Program-made: the position numbers and the translations under genes
In this document: positions 1 through 6,247 of the stretch, piece after piece
How positions within the stretch are numbered: position 1 is the first letter of the stretch
Layout of the letters: every line of letters starts with the position of its first letter
The notes under the pieces: generated by a model
What the model was told of the DNA's origin: nothing
The model's database searches: none
The model's input: the letters and a program-made list of their open reading frames with translations, nothing else
Assembly: GCA_022545645.1 (NCBI GenBank)
Contig: JACZQQ010000045.1
Span: 1-14,612 of the forward strand
Reading direction: 5' to 3'
DNA length: 14,612 bases
Source of the DNA: Acidobacteriota bacterium
Lineage (GTDB): Bacteria > Acidobacteriota > UBA6911 > RPQK01 > JADFOI01

Positions 1-1285
1 CTGCCGCGACCGGGAGTTTGTCTTTCTGTGCCAGCTGAAGATCCTTATAGCAGTCAACCACTTCGTGAATGAAGAGAATGTCGTGTCCGTAACACATGTC
101 CCCGTCGTTCTTGACCGCCTGGCTGGAAAGGGTTTTGAAGAGTTCCTCTTTCTTGCTGTCATCCATTCCCAGAATGGCGTAAACAGCCGTCGCCGAAGCA
201 TAGGGGTCGGTGTGGCTGATGACGCTTTTCAGCACATTGAAGGGTTCGAGGGGGCAGAGTTGGCGGGCCACTTCGTCCAGCCTCCGGTTCTGGTCCGTTT
301 CACGACTTTTGGCGGAGGCTTGATTGAGCACCACCGCTGCGATCATCAGGGTAAAGGTTTTCTCTTCAGGCGTTTGATCGGTCCACTGGCGTATGCAGTA
401 GGCAAGGTGAAATGCTCGCATAGGCCAGATCCAGTCTCCGATCCTCGAGTTCGAGAGTGCCTGGGCGGCTGCCAGGAGGAGTACTTCCTGGACAGACTCC
501 AGGCTGGTTCCCGAGTCAGCCAGTTTTTCCAGCATCTGGAGAGATTCATCGGGCCCGTCGCTGAAAAGAAAGGCTGCTTCCGCCTCATCGTAACTCTCGC
601 TGGTGATTCCGCCCTGGTTGGAGAGAAGGGAAGTGAGAACATCCGAACGACCCTGCTTGAGCACAATCAGGGAAAGTGAGTGATCCTGGGGTGCCACAAT
701 CAGGTAGTGCAGCGCCGGGCAGATGATCTGATCCAAATGGGTCCACTTCAGAGCCTCTGCCAGTCGCCAGGCCTGGAAGAGATAAAGGAACTTATGTCCT
801 CCCTGAAAGATGTCAATTATGGCGTAGATTAGTGATTTGCGGCGAAAGAACTGTCGATCTTTCTCTTCTTTGAAGAATGGCTTGGCCCAGGCCATTGCCG
901 CTTGGAAATCCCCGCCATCAGCGGTCTCCTGAAAGTGCTGCCACCGTTGTTCCCGATCGCCTTCACTCTTACCCTCGATGTCGTCGAGATTCAGTGGGGT
1001 CCGCTTTCTCTCTTTGGTGGCGAACCAGGATTGTTGAACCAGTGGTCGCCAGCGGCTGTCCTCAGGAAACGGAGATTGAGCCAGCAGGGAGGCTGCGATA
1101 AGACCGAAGAAGCTGTGGGGCACGGTGTCGTCATAGTAGTGTTCGTACAGACGTACAGGCAGATAGGCAGTAACTTCTTTGAGAAATTCGTCCTGGCTTC
1201 CATACTTCTCTTCCGCCTCTTTGAATAGAGGGACAAACTCCTTGATCTTTGTGGTGCGAAACAACTGCTCAAGAAAATCGCTCAT
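1..1285 (-). CDS. Unrecognised helical protein, C-terminus cut by left window edge
   Basis: An open frame starts at ATG 1285 on the minus strand (MSDFLEQLFRTTKIKEF...) and runs 428 codons to the edge with no stop, so the C-terminus is missing. I do not recognise the family. The visible part has no signal peptide and no clear membrane segment. It is rich in amphipathic helix-like stretches. Several histidines sit at helix starts: H57 (PHSFFGLIAAS), H164 (GGHKFLYLF), H193, H293 (FHLAY), and H401 with H407 (GHDILFIHE). This could be a metal- or cofactor-binding helical protein, for example of the questin-oxidase-like kind, but that is only a resemblance of pattern. ATG 1285 is supported by a good promoter ending six bases upstream and by the lack of any ribosome binding site, which fits a leaderless start. 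It is divergent from ispG across 114 bases. I am confident it is a gene, not of its function. Confidence 0.8.
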   Translation of the reverse strand, partial: MSDFLEQLFRTTKIKEFVPLFKEAEEKYGSQDEFLKEVTAYLPVRLYEHYYDDTVPHSFFGLIAASLLAQSPFPEDSRWRPLVQQSWFATKERKRTPLNLDDIEGKSEGDREQRWQHFQETADGGDFQAAMAWAKPFFKEEKDRQFFRRKSLIYAIIDIFQGGHKFLYLFQAWRLAEALKWTHLDQIICPALHYLIVAPQDHSLSLIVLKQGRSDVLTSLLSNQGGITSESYDEAEAAFLFSDGPDESLQMLEKLADSGTSLESVQEVLLLAAAQALSNSRIGDWIWPMRAFHLAYCIRQWTDQTPEEKTFTLMIAAVVLNQASAKSRETDQNRRLDEVARQLCPLEPFNVLKSVISHTDPYASATAVYAILGMDDSKKEELFKTLSSQAVKNDGDMCYGHDILFIHEVVDCYKDLQLAQKDKLPVAA

Positions 1286-1291
1286 TTGGCA

Positions 1292-1320
1292 ATGATAAGA
1301 GATAACGGCTCGGATGACAA
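1292..1320 (-). promoter_or_regulatory. Sigma70-type promoter of the leftward gene, probably leaderless
   Basis: Read on the minus strand, TTGTCA (1320-1315) and TATCAT (1297-1292) are separated by 17 bases. Each box has one mismatch to TTGACA and TATAAT. The seventh base after the -10 box is the A of the ATG at 1285, so transcription would begin at or beside the start codon. No Shine-Dalgarno sequence precedes that ATG, which agrees. Confidence 0.6.
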
Positions 1321-1361
1321 AGTGCAGTTCCGCAGAGTCACTCCTTCAATCCGATTACCAA

Positions 1362-1392
1362 TTGTGTTTTCGAGGGATGTCTATTGTAAACT
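1362..1392 (+). promoter_or_regulatory. Weak candidate promoter of ispG
   Basis: TTGTGT at 1362-1367 and TAAACT (TANNNT type) at 1387-1392 lie before the ispG ATG at 1400. The spacing of 19 bases is long and the -35 box is poor. The -10 box ends seven bases before the ATG and there is no clear Shine-Dalgarno sequence, so a leaderless or near-leaderless message is possible here too. Confidence 0.25.
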
Positions 1393-1399
1393 ACGGGCA

Positions 1400-2629
1400 A
1401 TGATAGAGCGCCGGAAGACCGTCACAGCCCAGGTAGGACAGGTTCCGATCGGTTCGGACCACCCCATCGTGATCCAGTCCATGACCAACACGGACACTGC
1501 AGATATCGAGGCCACCGTCGAGCAGAGCCGCCAGCTATTTCAAGCAGGGTCGGAATTGGTTCGAGTGACCGTGAACACGGAGGAGGCGGCTCAGGCGATC
1601 CCTGAGATCGTCGATCGCCTGGAGGGAGAGGGGCTTCAGGTCCCCATTATCGGAGACTTTCACTACAACGGACATCTCCTTCTGACACGATATCCGGAGT
1701 GCGCTCGTAAGCTGAGCAAGTACCGCATTAATCCCGGAAACGTCGGAATGGGAAAGCACCACGATGAGAATTTCAAACAGATGATCCAGGTGGCCCTTGA
1801 GAATGACAAGCCGATTCGGATCGGAGTGAACTGGGGCTCGCTGGATCAAAAGTTGCTGGCTCGATTGATGGACAGCAACGCCCAGCTTCCTGAACCCAAG
1901 GAGTCCGGTGAAGTTCTGATGGATGCGATGGTCCAGAGCGCCCTGGAATCGGCTGCTCTGGCCGAGGAGTACGGGCTGGCCCACCAGCGGATCGTTCTCA
2001 GTGCTAAGGTTTCCGCAGCTCCCGATCTCATTCAAGTGTATCGCCACTTGGCTTCGATCTGCGACTATCCCTTACACCTGGGTCTTACAGAAGCTGGTAT
2101 GGGAACCCGGGGGGTGGTGGTCAGTACTTCCGCCCTCTCCATTTTGCTGCAGGAAGGGATCGGAGATACCCTTCGGGTCTCCCTGACGCCTCAGCCGGGT
2201 GGAGACCGAACGGAAGAGGTTTTCGTCGCTCAACAGATTCTCCAATCCCTGAACATCCGCAGCTTTGCTCCCCAGGTCAGTGCCTGTCCCGGTTGTGGCA
2301 GAACCACCAGCACCTTCTTTCAAGAACTGACTGAAGACATTCAGCAGCATGTCAAAGAAAAAATGGCGCTTTGGAGAGAAGTTCATCCGGGGGTGGAGGA
2401 TCTGAAGGTGGCTGTGATGGGTTGCGTGGTCAATGGACCGGGTGAGTCCAAACACGCGGACATCGGCATCTCCTTGCCCGGCACCGGTGAATCGCCCAAG
2501 GCTCCCGTCTACGTGGATGGACGACATCTGACCACGCTCAAGGGTTCAAACATCGCGCAGGAGTTTATCGAGATCCTGGAAAAGTACGTGAAGGAACGCT
2601 ATAAGGAGAACGAAGTTAGGAGAGAGTAG
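1400..2629 (+). CDS. ispG: 4-hydroxy-3-methylbut-2-en-1-yl diphosphate synthase (IspG/GcpE)
   Basis: This cytosolic [4Fe-4S] enzyme performs the penultimate step of the MEP isoprenoid pathway, turning the cyclic diphosphate MEcPP into HMBPP with electrons from ferredoxin or flavodoxin. The N-terminal TIM barrel is recognisable from GSDHPIVIQSMTNTDTAD (residues 18-35) and from RINPGNVG and RIGVNWGSL further on. The cluster domain has C296 and C299 (ACPGCGRTTS) and C342 (MGCVVNGPGE), with E349 as the fourth ligand known for this family. The length of 409 residues is normal for bacterial forms without the plant-type insert. The frame stays open up to a TTG at 1286, but those 38 codons look nothing like IspG and lie in the promoter region, so I chose the ATG at 1400, where the typical IERRKT(V/R) beginning starts. 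It is divergent from the preceding gene, and the ABC operon follows after 62 bases. Confidence 0.96.
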   Translation: MIERRKTVTAQVGQVPIGSDHPIVIQSMTNTDTADIEATVEQSRQLFQAGSELVRVTVNTEEAAQAIPEIVDRLEGEGLQVPIIGDFHYNGHLLLTRYPECARKLSKYRINPGNVGMGKHHDENFKQMIQVALENDKPIRIGVNWGSLDQKLLARLMDSNAQLPEPKESGEVLMDAMVQSALESAALAEEYGLAHQRIVLSAKVSAAPDLIQVYRHLASICDYPLHLGLTEAGMGTRGVVVSTSALSILLQEGIGDTLRVSLTPQPGGDRTEEVFVAQQILQSLNIRSFAPQVSACPGCGRTTSTFFQELTEDIQQHVKEKMALWREVHPGVEDLKVAVMGCVVNGPGESKHADIGISLPGTGESPKAPVYVDGRHLTTLKGSNIAQEFIEILEKYVKERYKENEVRRE

Positions 2630-2641
2630 GTCATATCGGCG

Positions 2642-2683
2642 GTCTGTGGTCTGCAGTCAGTGGTCTGTGGTCTGCTGTCTTCT
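2642..2683 (+). repeat. Degenerate heptamer tandem tract, six GTCTGYN-type units
   Basis: Six consecutive 7-base units read GTCTGTG, GTCTGCA, GTCAGTG, GTCTGTG, GTCTGCT, GTCTTCT. They fill nearly all of the 62-base gap between ispG and the ABC ATPase gene. The start of each unit is fixed and the last positions vary. No promoter boxes are visible within it. Confidence 0.8.
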
Positions 2684-2684
2684 T

Positions 2685-2700
2685 TTGAATCATGATTCAA
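2685..2700. promoter_or_regulatory. Perfect 16-base palindrome centred on a start codon
   Basis: TTGAATCATGATTCAA is its own reverse complement, and its centre is the ATG of the ABC ATPase gene. It could be an operator, or an RNA fold that hides the start codon. No Shine-Dalgarno sequence precedes this ATG. The symmetry is certain; a role is inferred. Confidence 0.45.
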
Positions 2701-3660
2701 GTAGAGCATCTCACCAAGCGATACGGATCGCACACCGCCGTTGAGGATGTGAGCTTCGAGGTCCGGAAAGGGGAAATTCTGGGCTTTCTGGGTCCCAACG
2801 GGGCGGGGAAAACGACCACCATGCGCATCCTCTCTGGCTTCTTTCCGGCAACGGAAGGAAGGGCGGTTGTGGCTGGCTTTGATGTTTTCAAGCAGCCGCT
2901 GGAAGTGAAGCGGCGAGTGGGCTATTTACCCGAAAATCCTCCCCTCTATGGGGAGATGTCCGTGAATGCCTATCTTCGATTTGTGGCCAATATCAAGGGC
3001 GTCGATCGAGCTCAGGTGGGCTCTCGGCTGGAGGAGGTCAAGATCCGTTGTGGATTAGGGGAAGAGGGTCCTCGTCTCATCAAGCAACTTTCCAAGGGAT
3101 ACAGGCAGCGGGTGGGATTGGCCCAGGCCCTCATCCATGATCCGGAGATCCTGATCCTGGATGAACCCACCATTGGCCTGGATCCCCGACAGATCATTGA
3201 AGTGCGAGAGCTGATCAAGAGTCTGGCTGGAAACCACACCGTCATTCTTTCCACCCACATCCTGCCCGAAGTCAGCATGACCTGCCAGCGCGTGATCATC
3301 ATCAACAATGGAAAAATTGTGGCCGTGGACACACCGGAAAACTTAACCGGTCAGCTGGCGGGGGGAGAAACTATCGAGTTGGAAATCGGAGGTTCGGTGG
3401 ACAATATTGTCGCTCTCCTGGAGGAGATTCCTGATGTGAAGAGTGTCTCTGTAGGTGAGCCGCGAAAGGACCATAGCCCTGTGTTGGTCGAGACCGAGGG
3501 AGCAAAGACTGTTCGTCACCTGATTGCCCAAAAAGTGATTGGCTCGGGTCTCGAGTTGTACCAGTTGAGGACCCGGAGTATCAGTCTGGAGGAAGTGTTT
3601 GTCCAGTTGACCACCGAAGAGGAGGCAAAAGAAGAAGCGGTCGAGGGGAAAGTGGAATGA
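2692..3660 (+). CDS. ABC transporter ATPase, GldA-like
   Basis: This is the cytoplasmic nucleotide-binding subunit that would power the permease encoded next. All ATPase motifs are present: Walker A GPNGAGKTT (residues 34-42), signature LSKGY (133-137), Walker B ILILDEP (153-159) and the H-loop STH (H189). The protein ends with an extra domain of about 100 residues, rich in glutamate at its end, as is usual in ABC-2 exporter ATPases of the GldA/CcmA/NatA type; 322 residues is a normal length. The ATG at 2692 gives the family beginning MIQVEHLTKRYG. It lies within a 16-base palindrome, lacks a Shine-Dalgarno sequence and follows a heptamer tract. The stop overlaps the permease start by four bases (ATGA), so translation is probably coupled. 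Followed by a permease, a GldG-like protein and a DUF4340-like protein, it belongs to a Gld-type operon. The transported substrate cannot be told. Confidence 0.93.
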   Translation: MIQVEHLTKRYGSHTAVEDVSFEVRKGEILGFLGPNGAGKTTTMRILSGFFPATEGRAVVAGFDVFKQPLEVKRRVGYLPENPPLYGEMSVNAYLRFVANIKGVDRAQVGSRLEEVKIRCGLGEEGPRLIKQLSKGYRQRVGLAQALIHDPEILILDEPTIGLDPRQIIEVRELIKSLAGNHTVILSTHILPEVSMTCQRVIIINNGKIVAVDTPENLTGQLAGGETIELEIGGSVDNIVALLEEIPDVKSVSVGEPRKDHSPVLVETEGAKTVRHLIAQKVIGSGLELYQLRTRSISLEEVFVQLTTEEEAKEEAVEGKVE

Positions 3661-4445
3661 GAAATTTCCTGGCCATGATGAACAAAGAGCTGCACAACCT
3701 GTTTGTGAGTCCCATCGCCTATGTGCTCGTCGGAGTCTTCTTCGCTTTGACCGGATATTTTTTCTACATGATCCTGGTCAATGTCATTGAATTTACCATG
3801 CAGCAAGTCTTCCAGGCCCAGCAGTTTGGTACCTCAACACCTCCCTTTGATGCCAGCGCCGCGGTCATGCGGGGTTTCTTCAGCGTCTTAAGCACCCTTC
3901 TCTTGTTCCTGGTACCGGTGATGACGATGGGTGTATTGGCCGAAGAAAAAAAGCGGGGGACGATCGAACTTCTTTTGACTTCTCCTTTGACCCACCTTCA
4001 GCTGATTTTGGGTAAATTCGCAGCCCTGGTCGTGCTGCTTCTGGTGATGTTGGTTCCCACCATGTTCAACTCCCTGCTCCTTTACTTTCTGAGTGAACCC
4101 GCGCCACCTCTGGCTACCATGATGGTCGGCTACTTAGGGGCTTTTCTTTTGGGAGGAGCGCTGCTGGCCACCGGCTTGTTTGTTTCTTCCCTGACGGAAA
4201 ATCAGATTGTTGCCGCGGTGATCACCTTCGGGGTCTTCATTGTCTTGTGGGTGATCGATGCTACAGCGGGTACGGGAACGACCCTGACCAGTGAGACGAT
4301 TCGCTATCTCTCCATCCTCAACCACTATGACGATTTCACCAAGGGAGTCCTGGACTCTCAGCACCTGGTCTTTTACCTCTCTTTTATTTTTCTGGGACTT
4401 TTCTTGACGTCCGTATCTTTGGATTCAAGCAACTGGAGGCAGTGA
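3657..4445 (+). CDS. ABC-2 type permease, GldF-like
   Basis: This inner-membrane permease partners the ATPase just upstream. I see six hydrophobic segments at about residues 21-41, 75-95, 121-143, 155-178, 184-201 and 236-253. The stretch EEKKRGTIELLLTSPL (96-111) after the second helix is the conserved coupling motif of ABC-2 permeases, and ENQIVAAVITF (181-191) is also typical. At 262 residues it matches the short GldF-type permeases. The ATG at 3657 overlaps the stop of the ATPase gene, with a purine-rich GAGGGGAAAG stretch before it. The next gene begins on the base after its stop. In Bacteroidota GldF works in gliding and secretion; in other phyla the same cluster occurs without gliding and its role is unknown. 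Confidence 0.92.
   Translation: MRNFLAMMNKELHNLFVSPIAYVLVGVFFALTGYFFYMILVNVIEFTMQQVFQAQQFGTSTPPFDASAAVMRGFFSVLSTLLLFLVPVMTMGVLAEEKKRGTIELLLTSPLTHLQLILGKFAALVVLLLVMLVPTMFNSLLLYFLSEPAPPLATMMVGYLGAFLLGGALLATGLFVSSLTENQIVAAVITFGVFIVLWVIDATAGTGTTLTSETIRYLSILNHYDDFTKGVLDSQHLVFYLSFIFLGLFLTSVSLDSSNWRQ
4435..4439 (+). promoter_or_regulatory. Strong ribosome binding site for the GldG-like gene
   Basis: GGAGG lies six bases before the ATG at 4446, inside the last codons of the permease gene. It fixes this start and shows that this gene uses Shine-Dalgarno initiation, unlike the first gene of the operon. Confidence 0.7.
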
Positions 4446-6041
4446 ATGTTTCGAAAGGTCGTTGAGGGTTTTGTTCAAGCTGGAGTGGCGGCTTTATTTT
4501 TAGCCTTCGTTGTTTACTCGGTCCAGGGACAGTGGGACTGGAGAGCGCAGACGCTGTTTTACGCAGGTCTTGCCCTGCTGTTGACCTATGGGATCACTCA
4601 TTTTTCCGAAATCCGGGCATCTTTGGGAACACGGAGGGTCCGTTACGGAGGCACTGCCGGTCTGTCCGTCTCACTGGTGCTGGGAATTCTGGTCCTGGTG
4701 AATGTTTTGAACTTTCGCTATCACAGCCGCCTTGACCTGACGGAAAATCAACTTTATTCCATTTCCGAGCAAAGTCGAAAAGTGGTGGAGAATCTGGAGA
4801 CCGAAATTCAAATCATCGGATTTTTCCGTGGGGAAGCGGGACGCCTGGGTTTTGAGGATCTGGTGAAACAGTACCGCGATGTTTCGTCGAAGGTCGGGTA
4901 CGAACTGGTGGATCCGGAAGAAGAGCCGGGCCGGGCCGCCCAGTATGAGATTTCGATCCATGCTCAGGTGGTGATTCTGAATGGGCCGAAAAGGGAAATA
5001 ATCGACAACGCAGACGAGCAAAAGATCACCAACGCCATCATCAAGATCACCCGTGAAGAAGAAAAAGTGATCTACTTCCTTCAGGGTCACGGAGAGCGTG
5101 GTCTCGACAACGTCGAGGCTGAAGGGTTTTCCACAGCCGGCGAGGAGATCGAAAAACTGAACTATCGGATTGAAACCTACAACCTGGCTCAAGAGAACTC
5201 ACTACCTGAAAACGCTACGGTTATTGCCTCGGTGGGGCCCAAGATGAATTTTCTCGCCACCGAAGTCGCTTTATTGAAGAGCTTCCTGGAAGAGGGAGGC
5301 AAATTTCTTCTGTTGGTGGATCCTCAGACCGAATTTCAGATGAATGACTTTCTGGCCGAGTATGGCCTGGGTCTGGGAGACAAGGTGGTGATCGATGCCA
5401 GCGGAATTGGTCAGATCTTTGGGCTGGGTGCGGCGGCACCGCTGGTGGCGGCATATGCAGACCACCCCATGACTCGGGAGTTGAATAAGGCGATGACGTT
5501 TTTCCCCATGGCTCAAAACGTAACCACTTCGTCGAGCGTACTCGATTACCGGACCACCGAGCTGCTTTCGACTTCCCCCAATAGCTGGGCGGAGAGCAAT
5601 CTGAAAGATGGGCAAGCCGCCTTTGACGAGGGTCAGGATGTCGAAGGGCCGGTTCACTTGGCTGCTGTAGCAACCAAGTCGATAGAAACAAAGGGCGAGG
5701 AGGAATCCGAGGGAGAAGGAGCCGCAGAAGGAGAGGAAGAGGTCAGTGAGGGTGAGGGGGCTGCTCCCACTCCACGGGAAGCTCGATTGGTCTTGTTTGG
5801 CGATTCAGACTTTGCCAGCAATGCCTACTTCAACAGTGTGGCCAACGGAGACCTGCTTCTGATGACCATCGGCTGGTTGGCGGAAGAGGCTGATCTCATA
5901 GCCATTCGACCCAGAGATGTGGAAGATCGCCGGATTAACGTGACTTTCACCCAGTCAAGGTTGATTTTCTGGGGCACGGTGGTGCTGTTTCCTCTAGCCA
6001 CACTGATTTTCGGAACCACGATCTGGCTCCGTAGAAGATAG
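4446..6041 (+). CDS. GldG-like ABC-associated membrane protein
   Basis: This is the auxiliary subunit of the Gld-type ABC complex. Three N-terminal hydrophobic segments (about residues 8-26, 36-51, 70-89) are followed by RLDLTENQLYSIS (95-107), the hallmark just before the extracytoplasmic domain of GldG/ABC_transp_aux proteins. A large soluble domain follows, with ILNGPKREI, ITREEEKVIYFLQGHGER and later VLFGDSDFASNAYF, and a last membrane helix at about 507-527 ends in WLRRR. The soluble part should therefore lie outside the membrane, anchored at both ends. Residues of about 416-441 form a linker of almost only E, G, S and A, probably disordered. The length of 531 residues is normal. The ATG directly follows the permease stop and has a strong GGAGG site. 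The biochemical role of the family is not established. Confidence 0.9.
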   Translation: MFRKVVEGFVQAGVAALFLAFVVYSVQGQWDWRAQTLFYAGLALLLTYGITHFSEIRASLGTRRVRYGGTAGLSVSLVLGILVLVNVLNFRYHSRLDLTENQLYSISEQSRKVVENLETEIQIIGFFRGEAGRLGFEDLVKQYRDVSSKVGYELVDPEEEPGRAAQYEISIHAQVVILNGPKREIIDNADEQKITNAIIKITREEEKVIYFLQGHGERGLDNVEAEGFSTAGEEIEKLNYRIETYNLAQENSLPENATVIASVGPKMNFLATEVALLKSFLEEGGKFLLLVDPQTEFQMNDFLAEYGLGLGDKVVIDASGIGQIFGLGAAAPLVAAYADHPMTRELNKAMTFFPMAQNVTTSSSVLDYRTTELLSTSPNSWAESNLKDGQAAFDEGQDVEGPVHLAAVATKSIETKGEEESEGEGAAEGEEEVSEGEGAAPTPREARLVLFGDSDFASNAYFNSVANGDLLLMTIGWLAEEADLIAIRPRDVEDRRINVTFTQSRLIFWGTVVLFPLATLIFGTTIWLRRR

Positions 6042-6048
6042 CTATGAG

Positions 6049-6128
6049 AAATTCTAAATTTCAAATTCCAAATTCTAAACCACAGCCGGCAGACCGGCTG
6101 AAATCCCAAATCCTAAATCCCAAATCCC
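6049..6128 (+). repeat. Degenerate heptamer tract of AAATYCY units, split by a hairpin
   Basis: Four units (AAATTCT, AAATTTC, AAATTCC, AAATTCT; 6049-6076) and four more (AAATCCC, AAATCCT, AAATCCC, AAATCCC; 6101-6128) share the fixed start AAAT and a variable C/T end. Between them lies a G+C-rich hairpin. The tract begins eight bases after the stop of the GldG-like gene. An inverted set of the same units follows at 6178-6203. Confidence 0.85.
6083..6100 (+). repeat. Seven-base-pair hairpin inside the heptamer tract
   Basis: CAGCCGG (6083-6089) and CCGGCTG (6094-6100) pair with a CAGA loop. No T-run follows, so it is not a standard intrinsic terminator. It interrupts the heptamer series as a separate G+C-rich element in A+T-rich surroundings, which suggests an insertion. 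Confidence 0.5.
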
Positions 6129-6197
6129 AAACTAGAAACTGTCCACCAAGGCGGGGTAACTTCATGATTTGTTTATGATTTGGGATTTAGGATTTGG
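6106..6197. repeat. Perfect 20-base inverted repeat made of heptamer units
   Basis: Bases 6106-6125 and 6178-6197 are exact reverse complements, separated by 52 bases. In RNA they could form a 20-pair stem between the GldG-like stop and the DUF4340 start, and could affect mRNA stability or the ratio of the two products. The intervening 6126-6177 holds no gene or further motif that I can see. Confidence 0.8.
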
Positions 6198-6247
6198 AAT
6201 TTGTTTCGGATATAGGATTTCTCTCCGTTGAGTTGAGTTTCTACACT

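Noticed and set aside
65..679. Plus-strand open frame of 204 codons near the left edge
   Set aside because: It lies opposite a 428-codon minus-strand frame that has a promoter and protein-like composition. Its own product looks like shadow translation with no recognisable motif.
1286..1399. TTG-initiated 38-codon N-terminal extension of IspG
   Set aside because: The residues do not resemble IspG and the DNA is the divergent promoter region; ATG 1400 gives the normal beginning.
5690..5765. E/G-rich stretch in the GldG-like gene as a recent repeat expansion
   Set aside because: It is a low-complexity linker with GAGGAR-like codons but no clean period; such linkers are common in this family.
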